A stretch of DNA of 64,000 nucleotides from the NCBI GenBank assembly GCA_903895725.1, contig CAITUV010000061.1, forward strand, positions 36,343 to 100,342. Direction: 5' to 3'. The notes beneath the pieces were generated by a model. That model searched no databases and was not told the origin of the DNA. It saw nothing but the letters and a program-made list of their open reading frames with translations. A program made the translations under genes and the position numbers. Below, in pieces: positions 56,116 through 64,000 of the stretch. This stretch comes from an uncultured Myxococcales bacterium (GTDB lineage Bacteria; Myxococcota_A; UBA9042; CAIXZC01). The stretch's first letter is position 1, and each line of letters begins with the position of its first letter.

Positions 56116-58259
56116 TCGGGGAAGGCTCTCTTGTCCGAGGCGGCCTTCTCGAATACCGGGCACAGAACCGTTGGCTCATCGTCCTGATGATCCTGGGCCT
56201 GCTCGGGCTGGGGGCCCGCTTCTTCCAGCTCCAGGTGCTGGGCGGCAAGAAGTACGAGAAGCTGGCCGAGATCAACCAGGTCAAGCGGACCCGGATTCCT
56301 CCCCGCCGCGGGCTGGTGCTCGACCGTGGCGGGCGGATCCTGGCCAAGAACGTGGACCTGTACCAGGTCTCCATCATTCCGCACTACGTGGAGGACATCG
56401 AGGCCCTGCTCGGCCAGCTCGGCGACCTGATGCAGCTGACGCAGGCCGAAGTGGAGAAAGTGCGGGCCCGATACGATGAGGCCCTCCCGGACAAAATCCG
56501 CCGTTTCCGCGAGATCGTGGTCCGTCCGTATGTGAACGGTCGTTACTGCCCGGAGGACGGAACGCCGCTCGAAGAGGTCACTCCGACCCGATACCTGTCC
56601 TGCTCTCAGTGCGGGCAGGAGTTCGTCGAGATTCCCCGCTCGCAAACCACCTGCCCGTTCGACCGGACGCTTCTCGACGTGCGCCTGGACGGGAAGCTGG
56701 CGGCCTGCCCCATCTGCCATCGCAAGTTCGCGTTTGCCGGACAATGCCCGGACGACGGAAACCCGCTGGCCGAGGTCCACCACAACCTGCGCTGCCCCCG
56801 CTGCATGAAGGATTACAGCGACGTGGCCGCCGTCCTGCTGGCCCGGAATCACGAGCTGCCCGGCCTCTTCATCAGCGAAAAGATCATCCGCGCCTACCCG
56901 TTTGCCGAGCTGTTCGCCCACGTCGTCGGTTACGTCAACGAGGTGAACGCGGATGAGCTCAAGCGCCATCCCGGAGTGTACGTGCCCGGCGACTACGTGG
57001 GGCGGCGAGGGGTCGAGCGGACCATGGAGGAGGTCCTGCGCGGTCGAGCCGGCGAGGTCGTTTCCTTCCGCGACAGCAAGGGGCGGGAGATGAACCTCGA
57101 AGGGGAGATCCCCACGCTTGCCAGCCTCAAGTACGAACCGGCCGTTCCCGGCAACAGCGTGGTGCTCACCCTCGACCTCGAAGTGCAGAAGATCCTCAAG
57201 GATGCCATCGCCAAAGAGCACTCCGCCGGCCTGGTCGTCCTCGAGGTGAATACCGGCGAGGTCATCGGCATGTACTCCACCCCCCCGTTCGACCCGAACG
57301 ACTGGGCGGGACGCCTCACGCCGGAGCGCAAGAAGCTCTACGACGAGAACCCGTTCTATCCCATGATCAACAAGGCGACGACCGCATTCCCGCCGGCCTC
57401 CACCTTCAAGGTCCTGACGGCCCTGGCCGGTCTCAACGAGGGGGTCATCACGCCGGAGACCAAGATCAATTGCCCCGGCTACTACGACTACTCCGGTCAT
57501 CGATTCGGCTGCTACAACAAGTACGGGCACGGCGACCTCGAGCTGCGGCGGGCGCTCGTGGTCTCGTGCGACGTGTACTTCTACCGCCTGGGCGAGTGGC
57601 TTGGTATGGATCGGATCGAGCAGTATGCCACCCTGTTCGGACTCGGGCGCAAGACGGGAATCGAGGTGGGCGAGGACACAGGGCTCGTCCCGTCCCGGGA
57701 ATGGCACGAGCGACACTCCAAGGGTGGTTTTCAGCCCGGCTTCACACTGTCCACCGCCGTGGGCCAGAAGGACATCCGGGCCACGCCGCTCCAGATGGCC
57801 ATGCTGCTGGCCGAGCTCGTCAACGGAGGGCTGGCGGTCCACCCGTTCCTGGTCGACCGGATCGAGGATGGCAACGGGACCATCGTCCGGTCGCTGCGGC
57901 GCAAGTCAGGGGAGTCGCTGGGCATCCCGATCGAGTACCTCGACTTCCTCAAGGCCTCCATGCTCGAGGCCGTGGAATCGGAGGACGGCACGGCTCATGG
58001 CGTTCGGCTCGAGAGCATCCGAGTGGGCGGCAAGACCGGCACGGCGGAAGCCAAGCAGGTCAAGAAGGGGGTCGACCCCTATGTGGCCCGCTGGCTGGCG
58101 GAGGACCATGCCTGGTTCGTGGCGTATGCTCCGGCCCGCCACCCGAGAATCGTGGTGGCCTGCGTGGTCGAGCACGGTGGCTTCGGCGGTGCCGTGGCGG
58201 CCCCGATCGTCTCGAAGGTGATCTACAAGCTCTTCTCCCGAAACCTGATACCGGAGTAG
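56112..58259 (+). CDS. mrdA: Penicillin-binding protein 2 with a triple zinc-ribbon-like insert
   Basis: 715 residues, versus about 600-650 for typical PBP2. A transmembrane anchor (about 20-40), the pedestal segment RTRIPPRRGLVLDRGGRILA, and transpeptidase motifs S430-T-F-K433, S485-C-D and K641-T-G are all in place, so the enzyme should be active in cross-linking lateral-wall peptidoglycan with RodA. Between the pedestal helices, after FREIVVRPY and before LLARNHELPG, residues 141-236 are inserted: three repeats of CP-x-D...L-x-C-x2-C. The nine cysteines are C146, C164, C167, C181, C199, C202, C212, C228 and C231. Sequence on both sides of the insert aligns with ordinary PBP2. Confidence 0.95.
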   Translation: MIGEGSLVRGGLLEYRAQNRWLIVLMILGLLGLGARFFQLQVLGGKKYEKLAEINQVKRTRIPPRRGLVLDRGGRILAKNVDLYQVSIIPHYVEDIEALLGQLGDLMQLTQAEVEKVRARYDEALPDKIRRFREIVVRPYVNGRYCPEDGTPLEEVTPTRYLSCSQCGQEFVEIPRSQTTCPFDRTLLDVRLDGKLAACPICHRKFAFAGQCPDDGNPLAEVHHNLRCPRCMKDYSDVAAVLLARNHELPGLFISEKIIRAYPFAELFAHVVGYVNEVNADELKRHPGVYVPGDYVGRRGVERTMEEVLRGRAGEVVSFRDSKGREMNLEGEIPTLASLKYEPAVPGNSVVLTLDLEVQKILKDAIAKEHSAGLVVLEVNTGEVIGMYSTPPFDPNDWAGRLTPERKKLYDENPFYPMINKATTAFPPASTFKVLTALAGLNEGVITPETKINCPGYYDYSGHRFGCYNKYGHGDLELRRALVVSCDVYFYRLGEWLGMDRIEQYATLFGLGRKTGIEVGEDTGLVPSREWHERHSKGGFQPGFTLSTAVGQKDIRATPLQMAMLLAELVNGGLAVHPFLVDRIEDGNGTIVRSLRRKSGESLGIPIEYLDFLKASMLEAVESEDGTAHGVRLESIRVGGKTGTAEAKQVKKGVDPYVARWLAEDHAWFVAYAPARHPRIVVACVVEHGGFGGAVAAPIVSKVIYKLFSRNLIPE
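56532..56819 (+). other. Zinc-ribbon-like insert coding segment inside mrdA
   Basis: Encodes residues 141-236 of PBP2. The repeats are YCPEDGTPL...LSCSQCGQEF, TCPFDRTLL...AACPICHRKF and QCPDDGNPL...LRCPRCMKDY. Cysteine spacing is 18, 18 and 16 residues from CP-x-D to CxxC, and 14 and 10 residues between repeats. The reading frame is continuous through it. Confidence 0.85.
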
Positions 58260-58262
58260 GAG

Positions 58263-59387
58263 ATGGGAACGCGGCTGACAGAGCGTCGCTTCAACTGGAA
58301 CCTGGCCGTGATTCCGGTCATCCTCCTGTTGTGCGTCATTTCGCTTATCAACCTCCGGAACGCGGACTACTACTCGGGTGACATTTACCACCAGAGACAG
58401 GTGATCTGGTATCTCCTCTCGATCATCGTGGCGGTCGTGGTGGCCGCTCTCGACCTCAAGATCTTCGAGCGTCTCGCCTGGCCTGCGTACATCGCCGTGA
58501 CAATCCTGCTGGTAATCACCCTGGTCGCCGGAAAGGAGGTCAATTTCTCCAAGCGTTGGGTCGAGATCGCCGGCATCAACGTGCAGCCGTCCGAGCTCCT
58601 GAAGATCTCCATGGTGCTCATCCTGGGGCGCCTGCTGCGGGAGATGCACAAGCCCGAATATCACTCGTTGAGGAGCCTCTGGAAGGTGCTTCTGGTCGTA
58701 CTGGCCCCATCGGCCCTCGTGCTGGCTGAGCCCGACCTGGGGACAACCCTGTGCATCCTGTTCACTGCCGCCACGGTCATCCTCTACGAAGGAGTCAAGC
58801 TGCGGACCGTGGCGCTCCTGATCGGAATCGTGCTTCTCGTCTTTCCGCTGAGCTGGAAGTTCGGGATCATTCAGGACTACCAGAAGGACCGGGTGCGCCT
58901 CTGGCTGGACCCGGACCAGTTCAAATGGGACCCGGAGGCCAAGAAGCTGCTCGACAAGACGCTCCAGCCCGAGCAGGCCCTGTGGGCAATCGGTGCGGGC
59001 GGCTTCCTGGGAAAGGGTAGCTTCCAGGCCTCCAAGACGCGACTCAAGTATCTGCCCGAGATGCAGACCGACTTCATCCTCGCGACCTATGCGGAGGAGC
59101 ACGGCTTCCTGGGGTGCACGGTGCTGCTCGTCTTATATGCAGGGCTGCTGCTCTGGGGAGCTTACGTTGCACGGAATGCGAGGGACAGGTTCGGGGTTCT
59201 CGTTGCCGTGGGGGTGACCTCGTACATGTTCTGGCAGACGATGATGAATGTGGGCATGGTGACCGGCCTCCTGCCGGTCGTGGGGATCACGCTGCCGTTC
59301 ATGTCATACGGAGGCTCGTCCCTGCTCTCCCTGATGGTAGGAATCGGCCTGCTCATGAACATCGGCTTCTACCGCGGGCGGGTCTGA
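58263..59387 (+). CDS. mrdB: Peptidoglycan glycosyltransferase RodA (SEDS family)
   Basis: 374 residues, starting 3 nt after the mrdA stop. Ten or so membrane helices and the SEDS signatures VQPSELLKISMVL, LAEPDLGTTL and NVGMVTGLLPVVGITLPFMS are present. Polymerises lipid II into glycan strands in complex with PBP2. Last gene of the rod-shape operon. Confidence 0.96.
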   Translation: MGTRLTERRFNWNLAVIPVILLLCVISLINLRNADYYSGDIYHQRQVIWYLLSIIVAVVVAALDLKIFERLAWPAYIAVTILLVITLVAGKEVNFSKRWVEIAGINVQPSELLKISMVLILGRLLREMHKPEYHSLRSLWKVLLVVLAPSALVLAEPDLGTTLCILFTAATVILYEGVKLRTVALLIGIVLLVFPLSWKFGIIQDYQKDRVRLWLDPDQFKWDPEAKKLLDKTLQPEQALWAIGAGGFLGKGSFQASKTRLKYLPEMQTDFILATYAEEHGFLGCTVLLVLYAGLLLWGAYVARNARDRFGVLVAVGVTSYMFWQTMMNVGMVTGLLPVVGITLPFMSYGGSSLLSLMVGIGLLMNIGFYRGRV

Positions 59388-59416
59388 TCCACGGGCGTTG
59401 AGGAGGAGAGGCGGGC

Positions 59417-59445
59417 TTGTCTTTTCCGCTCGCCGATGACAGAGT
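59417..59445 (+). promoter_or_regulatory. Weak candidate promoter of the Sm-like protein gene
   Basis: TTGTCT (59417-59422), 17-nt spacer, CAGAGT (59440-59445). The predicted transcript start near 59452 would favour the ATG at 59470 over that at 59455. Confidence 0.3.
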
Positions 59446-59454
59446 TCTAGCGAG

Positions 59455-60339
59455 ATGGCGGGGGGCGTGATGTCCGAAGAACCCAGGCGAAAAGATGCTG
59501 GCACCGGAAGAGCCGGACCACGAACCGGAAGGGGCCCCGGTGGCGGCAGAGGCCCCGGTGGCGGCAGAGGCCCCGGTGGCGGCAGAGGCCCCGGTGGCGG
59601 CACGGGCGCGACGAATCGTATCCCGCCCCAGAAGTTTCACGAAGCCAAGGCCCTGGCTGAGAAATCAGGCATCCCGCTGGCCGCAGCGATTCGAGTCATC
59701 TCGGGCGAGGCCTCACTGGCGAGCACCGTGCAGGCGCTTCAGCAGCGAGACCGTCTCGAATCGCTCACTCGGGAAGGAAGGCTTCTCAAGGGGCTGGCTG
59801 CCAGGATTCTGAGCGGTGAGCTGACGCTCGAGCAGGCGATGGCGCTCACGAGGCTGGGTCATGTGAAGCGCCAGGCCGACTACATGAAATGCCACTTCGG
59901 GGACCTCGCGTCGGCAGGGACGACCGCCGGAGTGGCGACCGTAGGCCGCAAGCTCGTATATGGCGTCGTGCTCGAGGACTTGAAGTTCGATGTGCGCCTC
60001 AAGCCCCTCGACGGGGACGAGGTGCTGCTCCACAAGCACGACATCAAGTTCTACTTCGATGCCTCCCGCAAGAAGCAGGTGCTCAAGCTGGTATCGTGGG
60101 GACAGGAGGGGGACCCGCTGCAGGCGGACCATCTCCGTACCCAGAAGAACCGCACGGACATCAAGGCAGCGGTCTATTTCTCCGCCATGGAGGCGGGCAG
60201 GGCCATCCGCTGGGAGAGTGCCGAAGGGGACAGCCTGCGCGGAAAAGTCGTGTTCCTGGGGCGATACGAGGTGGTGCTCGAGTCTCCGGCCGGAGACCGC
60301 ATCATCGTCCTGCGCCACGCCGTAAGCAAGGTCGAGTAG
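59455..60339 (+). CDS. RGG-like protein with two Sm/Hfq-like motifs
   Basis: 294 residues from the ATG at 59455; the ATG at 59470, after GGGGGG, is an equally possible start. Residues 24-49 are four RGPGGG units, like RNA-binding RGG boxes. A helical region (about 58-145) contains two similar stretches, AIRVISGEASL and AARILSGELTL. Two Sm-type segments follow: about 168-202, ending LLHKHDIKFYF, and about 247-294, with GRYEVVLESPAGD then IIVLRHAVSKVE. The KHDI and RHAV blocks match the Sm2 motif of Hfq (YKHAI), each preceded by the beta strands expected. RNA binding is an inference from these features. It lies 67 nt after mrdB. Confidence 0.75.
   Translation: MAGGVMSEEPRRKDAGTGRAGPRTGRGPGGGRGPGGGRGPGGGRGPGGGTGATNRIPPQKFHEAKALAEKSGIPLAAAIRVISGEASLASTVQALQQRDRLESLTREGRLLKGLAARILSGELTLEQAMALTRLGHVKRQADYMKCHFGDLASAGTTAGVATVGRKLVYGVVLEDLKFDVRLKPLDGDEVLLHKHDIKFYFDASRKKQVLKLVSWGQEGDPLQADHLRTQKNRTDIKAAVYFSAMEAGRAIRWESAEGDSLRGKVVFLGRYEVVLESPAGDRIIVLRHAVSKVE
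59533..59604 (+). repeat. Four 18-bp repeats coding RGPGGG units
   Basis: GGCCCCGGTGGCGGCAGA units at 59533, 59551, 59569 and 59587 (the last ends CACG). They are in frame in the Sm-like protein gene. Confidence 0.9.
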
Positions 60340-60364
60340 TTACGCCACCTGGCCCTGTTGTCGC

Positions 60365-60393
60365 TTGACTTTATTCATCCACGTGAGTATCTA
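60365..60393 (+). promoter_or_regulatory. Promoter of the second giant cysteine-rich gene
   Basis: TTGACT (60365-60370), 17-nt spacer, TATCTA (60388-60393), giving a leader of about 57 nt to the ATG at 60456. Confidence 0.55.
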
Positions 60394-60455
60394 CCGCCTG
60401 TTCTTATTGCAGACGGGGTTTGCTGGAGTTCAGGCTCTGTTCGAAGGAGGCGATG

Positions 60456-63400
60456 ATGAGCGGGTCGGTCAGACTGAGTCGAGTGTTGGGGATGCTGGCG
60501 TTGTCTCTTTGTACCGCGTGCACGGGGGGAGCAACGTCTCCGGGCGGTGGGGAGACCGGAGTTCCGGAAGTGACCGAGGGGGACTTGCTGTTCTCCGAGG
60601 TCGACATTCCGGCCGGGGAGGTCGAGGTCGTCGGGCCGACCTGCCAGTCCAACCAGGAGTGCGCCGGGCAGTTCGAGGGGCTCGGCGTGTGCCAGATCGC
60701 TCTGTGCGATACCGTGCAGCAGCTGTGCGTGGTCGGGATGGTGAAGGATTACACTCCGTGTGACGACGACAACTCGTGCACGGCGGATACGTTCTGCCTC
60801 GACGGCGCGTGCGGCGGCGGCATTCTCCAGTTGTGCGACGACGGCAATTCGTGCACCGACGACAGCTGTGACCCGGCTGCCGGCTGCCTGTTCTCGGCCA
60901 ACAGCGCCGTGTGTGACGACGGCAACGAGTGCACGCAGGACGACGTCTGCGCCAACGGGAAGTGCGGCGGCACCGCTGGCGGTTGCCCCTGCCAGACCGA
61001 TGCCGACTGCCCGGTTGCGTCCAACGACAACCTGTGCAAGTTCGAGCAGATGACCTGCGTGGCGGGGCTGTGCGAGCTGACCCAGGTTGACGAGGTCGTG
61101 TGCGACACGAGCCTGGATGAGCCCTGCCTTAAGAGCACCTGCGACCCGAAGACCGGAGAATGCGCCCTGTCTCCCATCACCGGGAGCTGCTCGGATGGCA
61201 ACACCTGCACCGTGGGTGACCTTTGCCTCGACGGTGTCTGCAAGGGCGGCGACAACATGTGCGGCTGCTCGACGGACGATGATTGCGACGACTTCGAAGA
61301 CGGCAACCTCTGCAACGGCACCCTCAAGTGCCTTTCCGGACTGTGCGCCGTGGATCCGGCGACCATCGTGAACTGCCCTCAGATTGCCCTCGGCCCGTGC
61401 GAGGTCAGCAAGTGCAATCCCCAGTCCGGCGTCTGCCAGAAGTCCCCCAAGGGGAACGGGACGTCCTGTTCCGACGGCGATACCTGCACCGACATGGACA
61501 AGTGCCAGAACGGGCAGTGCGCCGGCGCTCCCAAGAAGTGCGATGATGCCAACCCCTGCACCGAGGACAAGTGCGATGCCGGCGCCGGCTGCGTAAGCAC
61601 TCCGACCAGCGACGTCGCCTGCAGCGACGGTGACGAGTGCACCACCGGGGACGTCTGCGTGGACGGTGTGTGCCAGGGTGGGGAATTCGTGTGCGGCAAC
61701 TGCGGCGACCAGGTCTGTGACGGACAGGAAACGTGCGAGAGCTGCCCGGCCGATTGCGGGGACTGCCCCGTGTCGGACTGCTGCACCCCCAAGGAAGGCC
61801 CGGGCTGTGGGGACGAGGCGATCAAGGCCTGCGTCTGCGCCCAGGACGCATACTGCTGCGAGACCCAGTGGGACGACGTCTGCGTAGGCGAGGTGGAGCA
61901 GTTCGGCTGTGGCAAGTGCGGCGGCGTGGAGCCGGTCTGCGGCGACACCGTGTGCGACCCTGCCGAGACGTGCGAGAGCTGTCCCGATGATTGCGGCACC
62001 TGCCCTGCCGGCGACTGCTGCGTGCCGGTCGAGATCCCGGGTTGCAGCGATGCGACCGTGGAAGCGTGCGTCTGTGCGTTCGACGATTACTGCTGCAAGA
62101 CGGCCTGGGACGATGTCTGCGTCGGAGAGGCCGTTGACCAGTGCGCGCTCATCTGCCAGGAGCCGGGGTGCGGGGATGGCGTGTGCGGTCCCAACGAGAC
62201 CTGCGAAACCTGTGAGAAGGATTGTGGCCCATGCGTAGTCCCGGTCTGCGGTGACACCGTCTGTGACCCGACCGAGACGTGCCAGAGCTGCGAAAAGGAT
62301 TGCGGCCCCTGCCCGGTGGGCAATTGCTGCGAGGCTCATGAGATCCCCGGGTGCGACGACAAGGCCGTGGAGGCCTGCGTGTGTGCCAAGGACGGCTTCT
62401 GCTGCCAGACCGCGTGGGACGGCCTGTGCGTCCAGGAGGTGGAGCAGTTCGGCTGCGGCCTGTGCGGCGCTCCGGCCACGTGTGGCGACGCGGTGTGCGA
62501 CCCGACCGAGACCTGCGTGAACTGCGAGAAGGACTGCGGCCCCTGCGTCACCGGCCCCTGCTGCGAGCCCCACGCTGGAACAGGGTGCGAGGATCCGGCA
62601 GTGACCGCCTGTGTCTGCGCCCAGGATGCGTACTGCTGCCAGGTGGAGTGGGACACGCTCTGCGTCAACGAGGTGACCTCCCTCCAGTGCGGCGACTGCG
62701 GCGTCGTGGTGATGTGCGGCAACCAGAAGTGCGAGGCCGGCGAGGACTGCACCAACTGCCCGGCCGACTGCGGCGAGTGCCCGGCCTCCTGCGGGGACGG
62801 GAAGTGCGATGCCAACGAGATGTGCAACAACTGCGCCCAGGACTGCGGCTCGTGCTCGGCCAACAGCTGCTGCGTGGCTCACGAGGAGAAGGGGTGCGGT
62901 GACATGCCGGTGGCCGACTGCGTCTGCGCGATGGACGCATACTGCTGCACCGTGCAGTGGGATTCCATCTGCGCTGCCGAGGCCGACCAGTGCGGAAGCT
63001 GCGCCGGTGACTGCTGCGTCGAAGACGACACGCCCGGCTGCGACGACGAGACCATCGAGGCCTGCGTCTGCGACCAGGATCCGTTCTGCTGCGACGTTCG
63101 CTGGGACGCCCTGTGCGCCGAGGAGGTCGCCTCCTTCCAGTGCGGGACTTGCCAGGCGGTGCAGTGCGGCAACCAGAAGTGTGAGGCCGGCGAGGACTGC
63201 AAGAGCTGCCCGGCCGACTGCGGCGCCTGCCCGGCCACGTGCGGCGATGCCAAGTGCGACCCGGGCGAGCATTGCGAGAACTGCCCGGCCGACTGCGGCG
63301 CCTGCTCCGCCAACGGCTGCTGCCTTCCGCACGACCAGAAGGGCTGCAAGGACCAGACCGTCACCAAGTGCGTGTGCGCCATGGACCCGTACTGCTGCGC

Positions 63401-64000
63401 CAACAACTGGGACAGCATCTGTGCGGGCGAGGCGGACCAGTGCGGCTCCTGCAACGGCGACTGCTGCAAGGAGCACGCAAACCCCGGCTGCGACGACGAG
63501 ACGGTTGAGGCCTGCGTCTGTGCGCAGGACCCCTACTGCTGCGAGACCGCATGGGACGGAATCTGCGTCAACGAGGTGACGGGCCTCAAGTGCGGCGAGT
63601 GCGGAGCGGTGCAGTGCGGCAACCAGAAGTGCGAGGCCGGCGAGGACTGCAAGAACTGTCCGGCCGACTGCGGCGCCTGCCCGGCTGCCTGCGGCGATGC
63701 CAAGTGCGACGCGGGCGAGCATTGCGAGAACTGCCCGGCCGACTGCGGCCCCTGCTCCGCCAACGGCTGCTGCCTCGCACATGACCAGAAGGGGTGCAAG
63801 GACCCGGCCGTCACCAAGTGCGTGTGCGCCCTGGATCCCTTCTGCTGCACCAACAACTGGGACAGTATCTGTGCGGGCGAGTCGGACCAGTGCGGCTCGT
63901 GCAACGGCGACTGCTGCAAGGAGCACTCAAACCCCGGCTGCGACGACGAGACCGTCGAGGCCTGCATCTGCGCCCAGGACCCCTACTGCTGCAACACCGC
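60456..64000 (+). CDS. Giant cysteine-rich lipoprotein, 5' part (runs off the window)
   Basis: Open from the ATG at 60456, which is five bases after AAGGAGG, to the window end: 1,181 codons with no stop. A lipoprotein signal (VLGMLALSLCTAC, Cys at about 22) is followed by a Gly/Glu linker. The next 400 residues hold CDDG-x-SCT-x-D-x-C...G-x-C repeats of about 40 residues. From about residue 420 onward two modules alternate: CG(D/N)-x-x-CD-x-x-E-x-C-x2-C-x-x-DCG-x-C, and CC-x2-H-x4-GC-x-D-x-x-V-x-x-CVCA-x-D-x-(Y/F)CC-x4-WD-x-(I/L/V)C. Copies near the end are nearly identical, showing recent duplication. It shares the last two modules with the genes at 1-6834 and 18114-21059. Surface location is expected. 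Confidence 0.92.
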   Translation, partial: MSGSVRLSRVLGMLALSLCTACTGGATSPGGGETGVPEVTEGDLLFSEVDIPAGEVEVVGPTCQSNQECAGQFEGLGVCQIALCDTVQQLCVVGMVKDYTPCDDDNSCTADTFCLDGACGGGILQLCDDGNSCTDDSCDPAAGCLFSANSAVCDDGNECTQDDVCANGKCGGTAGGCPCQTDADCPVASNDNLCKFEQMTCVAGLCELTQVDEVVCDTSLDEPCLKSTCDPKTGECALSPITGSCSDGNTCTVGDLCLDGVCKGGDNMCGCSTDDDCDDFEDGNLCNGTLKCLSGLCAVDPATIVNCPQIALGPCEVSKCNPQSGVCQKSPKGNGTSCSDGDTCTDMDKCQNGQCAGAPKKCDDANPCTEDKCDAGAGCVSTPTSDVACSDGDECTTGDVCVDGVCQGGEFVCGNCGDQVCDGQETCESCPADCGDCPVSDCCTPKEGPGCGDEAIKACVCAQDAYCCETQWDDVCVGEVEQFGCGKCGGVEPVCGDTVCDPAETCESCPDDCGTCPAGDCCVPVEIPGCSDATVEACVCAFDDYCCKTAWDDVCVGEAVDQCALICQEPGCGDGVCGPNETCETCEKDCGPCVVPVCGDTVCDPTETCQSCEKDCGPCPVGNCCEAHEIPGCDDKAVEACVCAKDGFCCQTAWDGLCVQEVEQFGCGLCGAPATCGDAVCDPTETCVNCEKDCGPCVTGPCCEPHAGTGCEDPAVTACVCAQDAYCCQVEWDTLCVNEVTSLQCGDCGVVVMCGNQKCEAGEDCTNCPADCGECPASCGDGKCDANEMCNNCAQDCGSCSANSCCVAHEEKGCGDMPVADCVCAMDAYCCTVQWDSICAAEADQCGSCAGDCCVEDDTPGCDDETIEACVCDQDPFCCDVRWDALCAEEVASFQCGTCQAVQCGNQKCEAGEDCKSCPADCGACPATCGDAKCDPGEHCENCPADCGACSANGCCLPHDQKGCKDQTVTKCVCAMDPYCCANNWDSICAGEADQCGSCNGDCCKEHANPGCDDETVEACVCAQDPYCCETAWDGICVNEVTGLKCGECGAVQCGNQKCEAGEDCKNCPADCGACPAACGDAKCDAGEHCENCPADCGPCSANGCCLAHDQKGCKDPAVTKCVCALDPFCCTNNWDSICAGESDQCGSCNGDCCKEHSNPGCDDETVEACICAQDPYCCNT

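Noticed and set aside
60375..63926. Long minus-strand open frame under the second giant cysteine-rich gene
   Set aside because: It mirrors the repeats of the plus-strand gene, which has a lipoprotein signal, ribosome site and promoter.

Overview
The window is a high-GC bacterial chromosome segment with no rRNA and one tRNA. The content points to a delta-proteobacterial lineage near Myxococcota, with moderate confidence and no rRNA to confirm it. The clues are a MYXO-CTERM-like C-terminal anchor, MopE-type and thrombospondin-3-type acidic repeats, very long cysteine-rich secreted repeat proteins, choice-of-anchor/ASH lipoproteins, an NtrC-type two-component system beside a sigma-54 promoter, and an MXAN_5187-like membrane protein.

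Layout. 1-6834 is the 3' part of a giant cysteine-rich repeat gene, followed by a small zinc-ribbon membrane protein. 7739-10195 (minus) is iorA-iorB, indolepyruvate:ferredoxin oxidoreductase. 10256-13274 (minus) holds a FadL-like outer-membrane protein and two sugar-transferase-like genes. 13420-28887 is a block of secreted or lipoprotein genes: a small predicted envelope protein, a MopE/TSP3/fibrinogen-like lipoprotein, a cysteine-rich protein on the minus strand, and three choice-of-anchor lipoproteins. 29233-29309 is tRNA-Pro(CGG). 29408-33631 (minus) holds a spermidine-synthase-like protein, a sigma-54 response regulator and its histidine kinase. Diverging from the kinase, a textbook sigma-54 promoter precedes a degenerate resolvase-like gene and an EtfD/HdrD-like Fe-S quinone oxidoreductase. 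Next come an FtsB-like protein, a dual-specificity phosphatase, a lysine/aspartate-tailed protein coupled to mutS2, the MXAN_5187-like protein and an acyl-CoA dehydrogenase. 45467-53551 encodes a HEAT plus glycine-rich membrane-repeat giant, a MoaD/ThiS-like protein coupled to a helix-hairpin-helix outer-membrane protein, and a cysteine-hairpin periplasmic protein. 53671-59387 is the rod-shape operon mreB-mreC-mreD-mrdA-mrdB, followed by an unusual RGG-like plus tandem Sm/Hfq-like protein. A second giant cysteine-rich lipoprotein gene starts at 60456 and runs off the window.

How the genes work together. Much of the window builds the cell surface: disulfide-rich fibres or adhesins, anchored lipoproteins and the elongasome. 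A second theme is electron transfer: IorAB feeds ferredoxin, and the acyl-CoA dehydrogenase probably feeds ETF and then the EtfD-like protein. 

The most unusual items are a PBP2 whose periplasmic pedestal carries three tandem zinc-ribbon-like repeats, the protein with two Hfq-like Sm2 motifs and an N-terminal RGPGGG tract, an IorA whose two ferredoxin motifs have both lost the second cysteine, and a sigma-54 promoter driving a resolvase fold without its catalytic serine. Several intergenic repeat families are also present. Many candidate promoters share a -10 element of the form nAGA(A/C)T.
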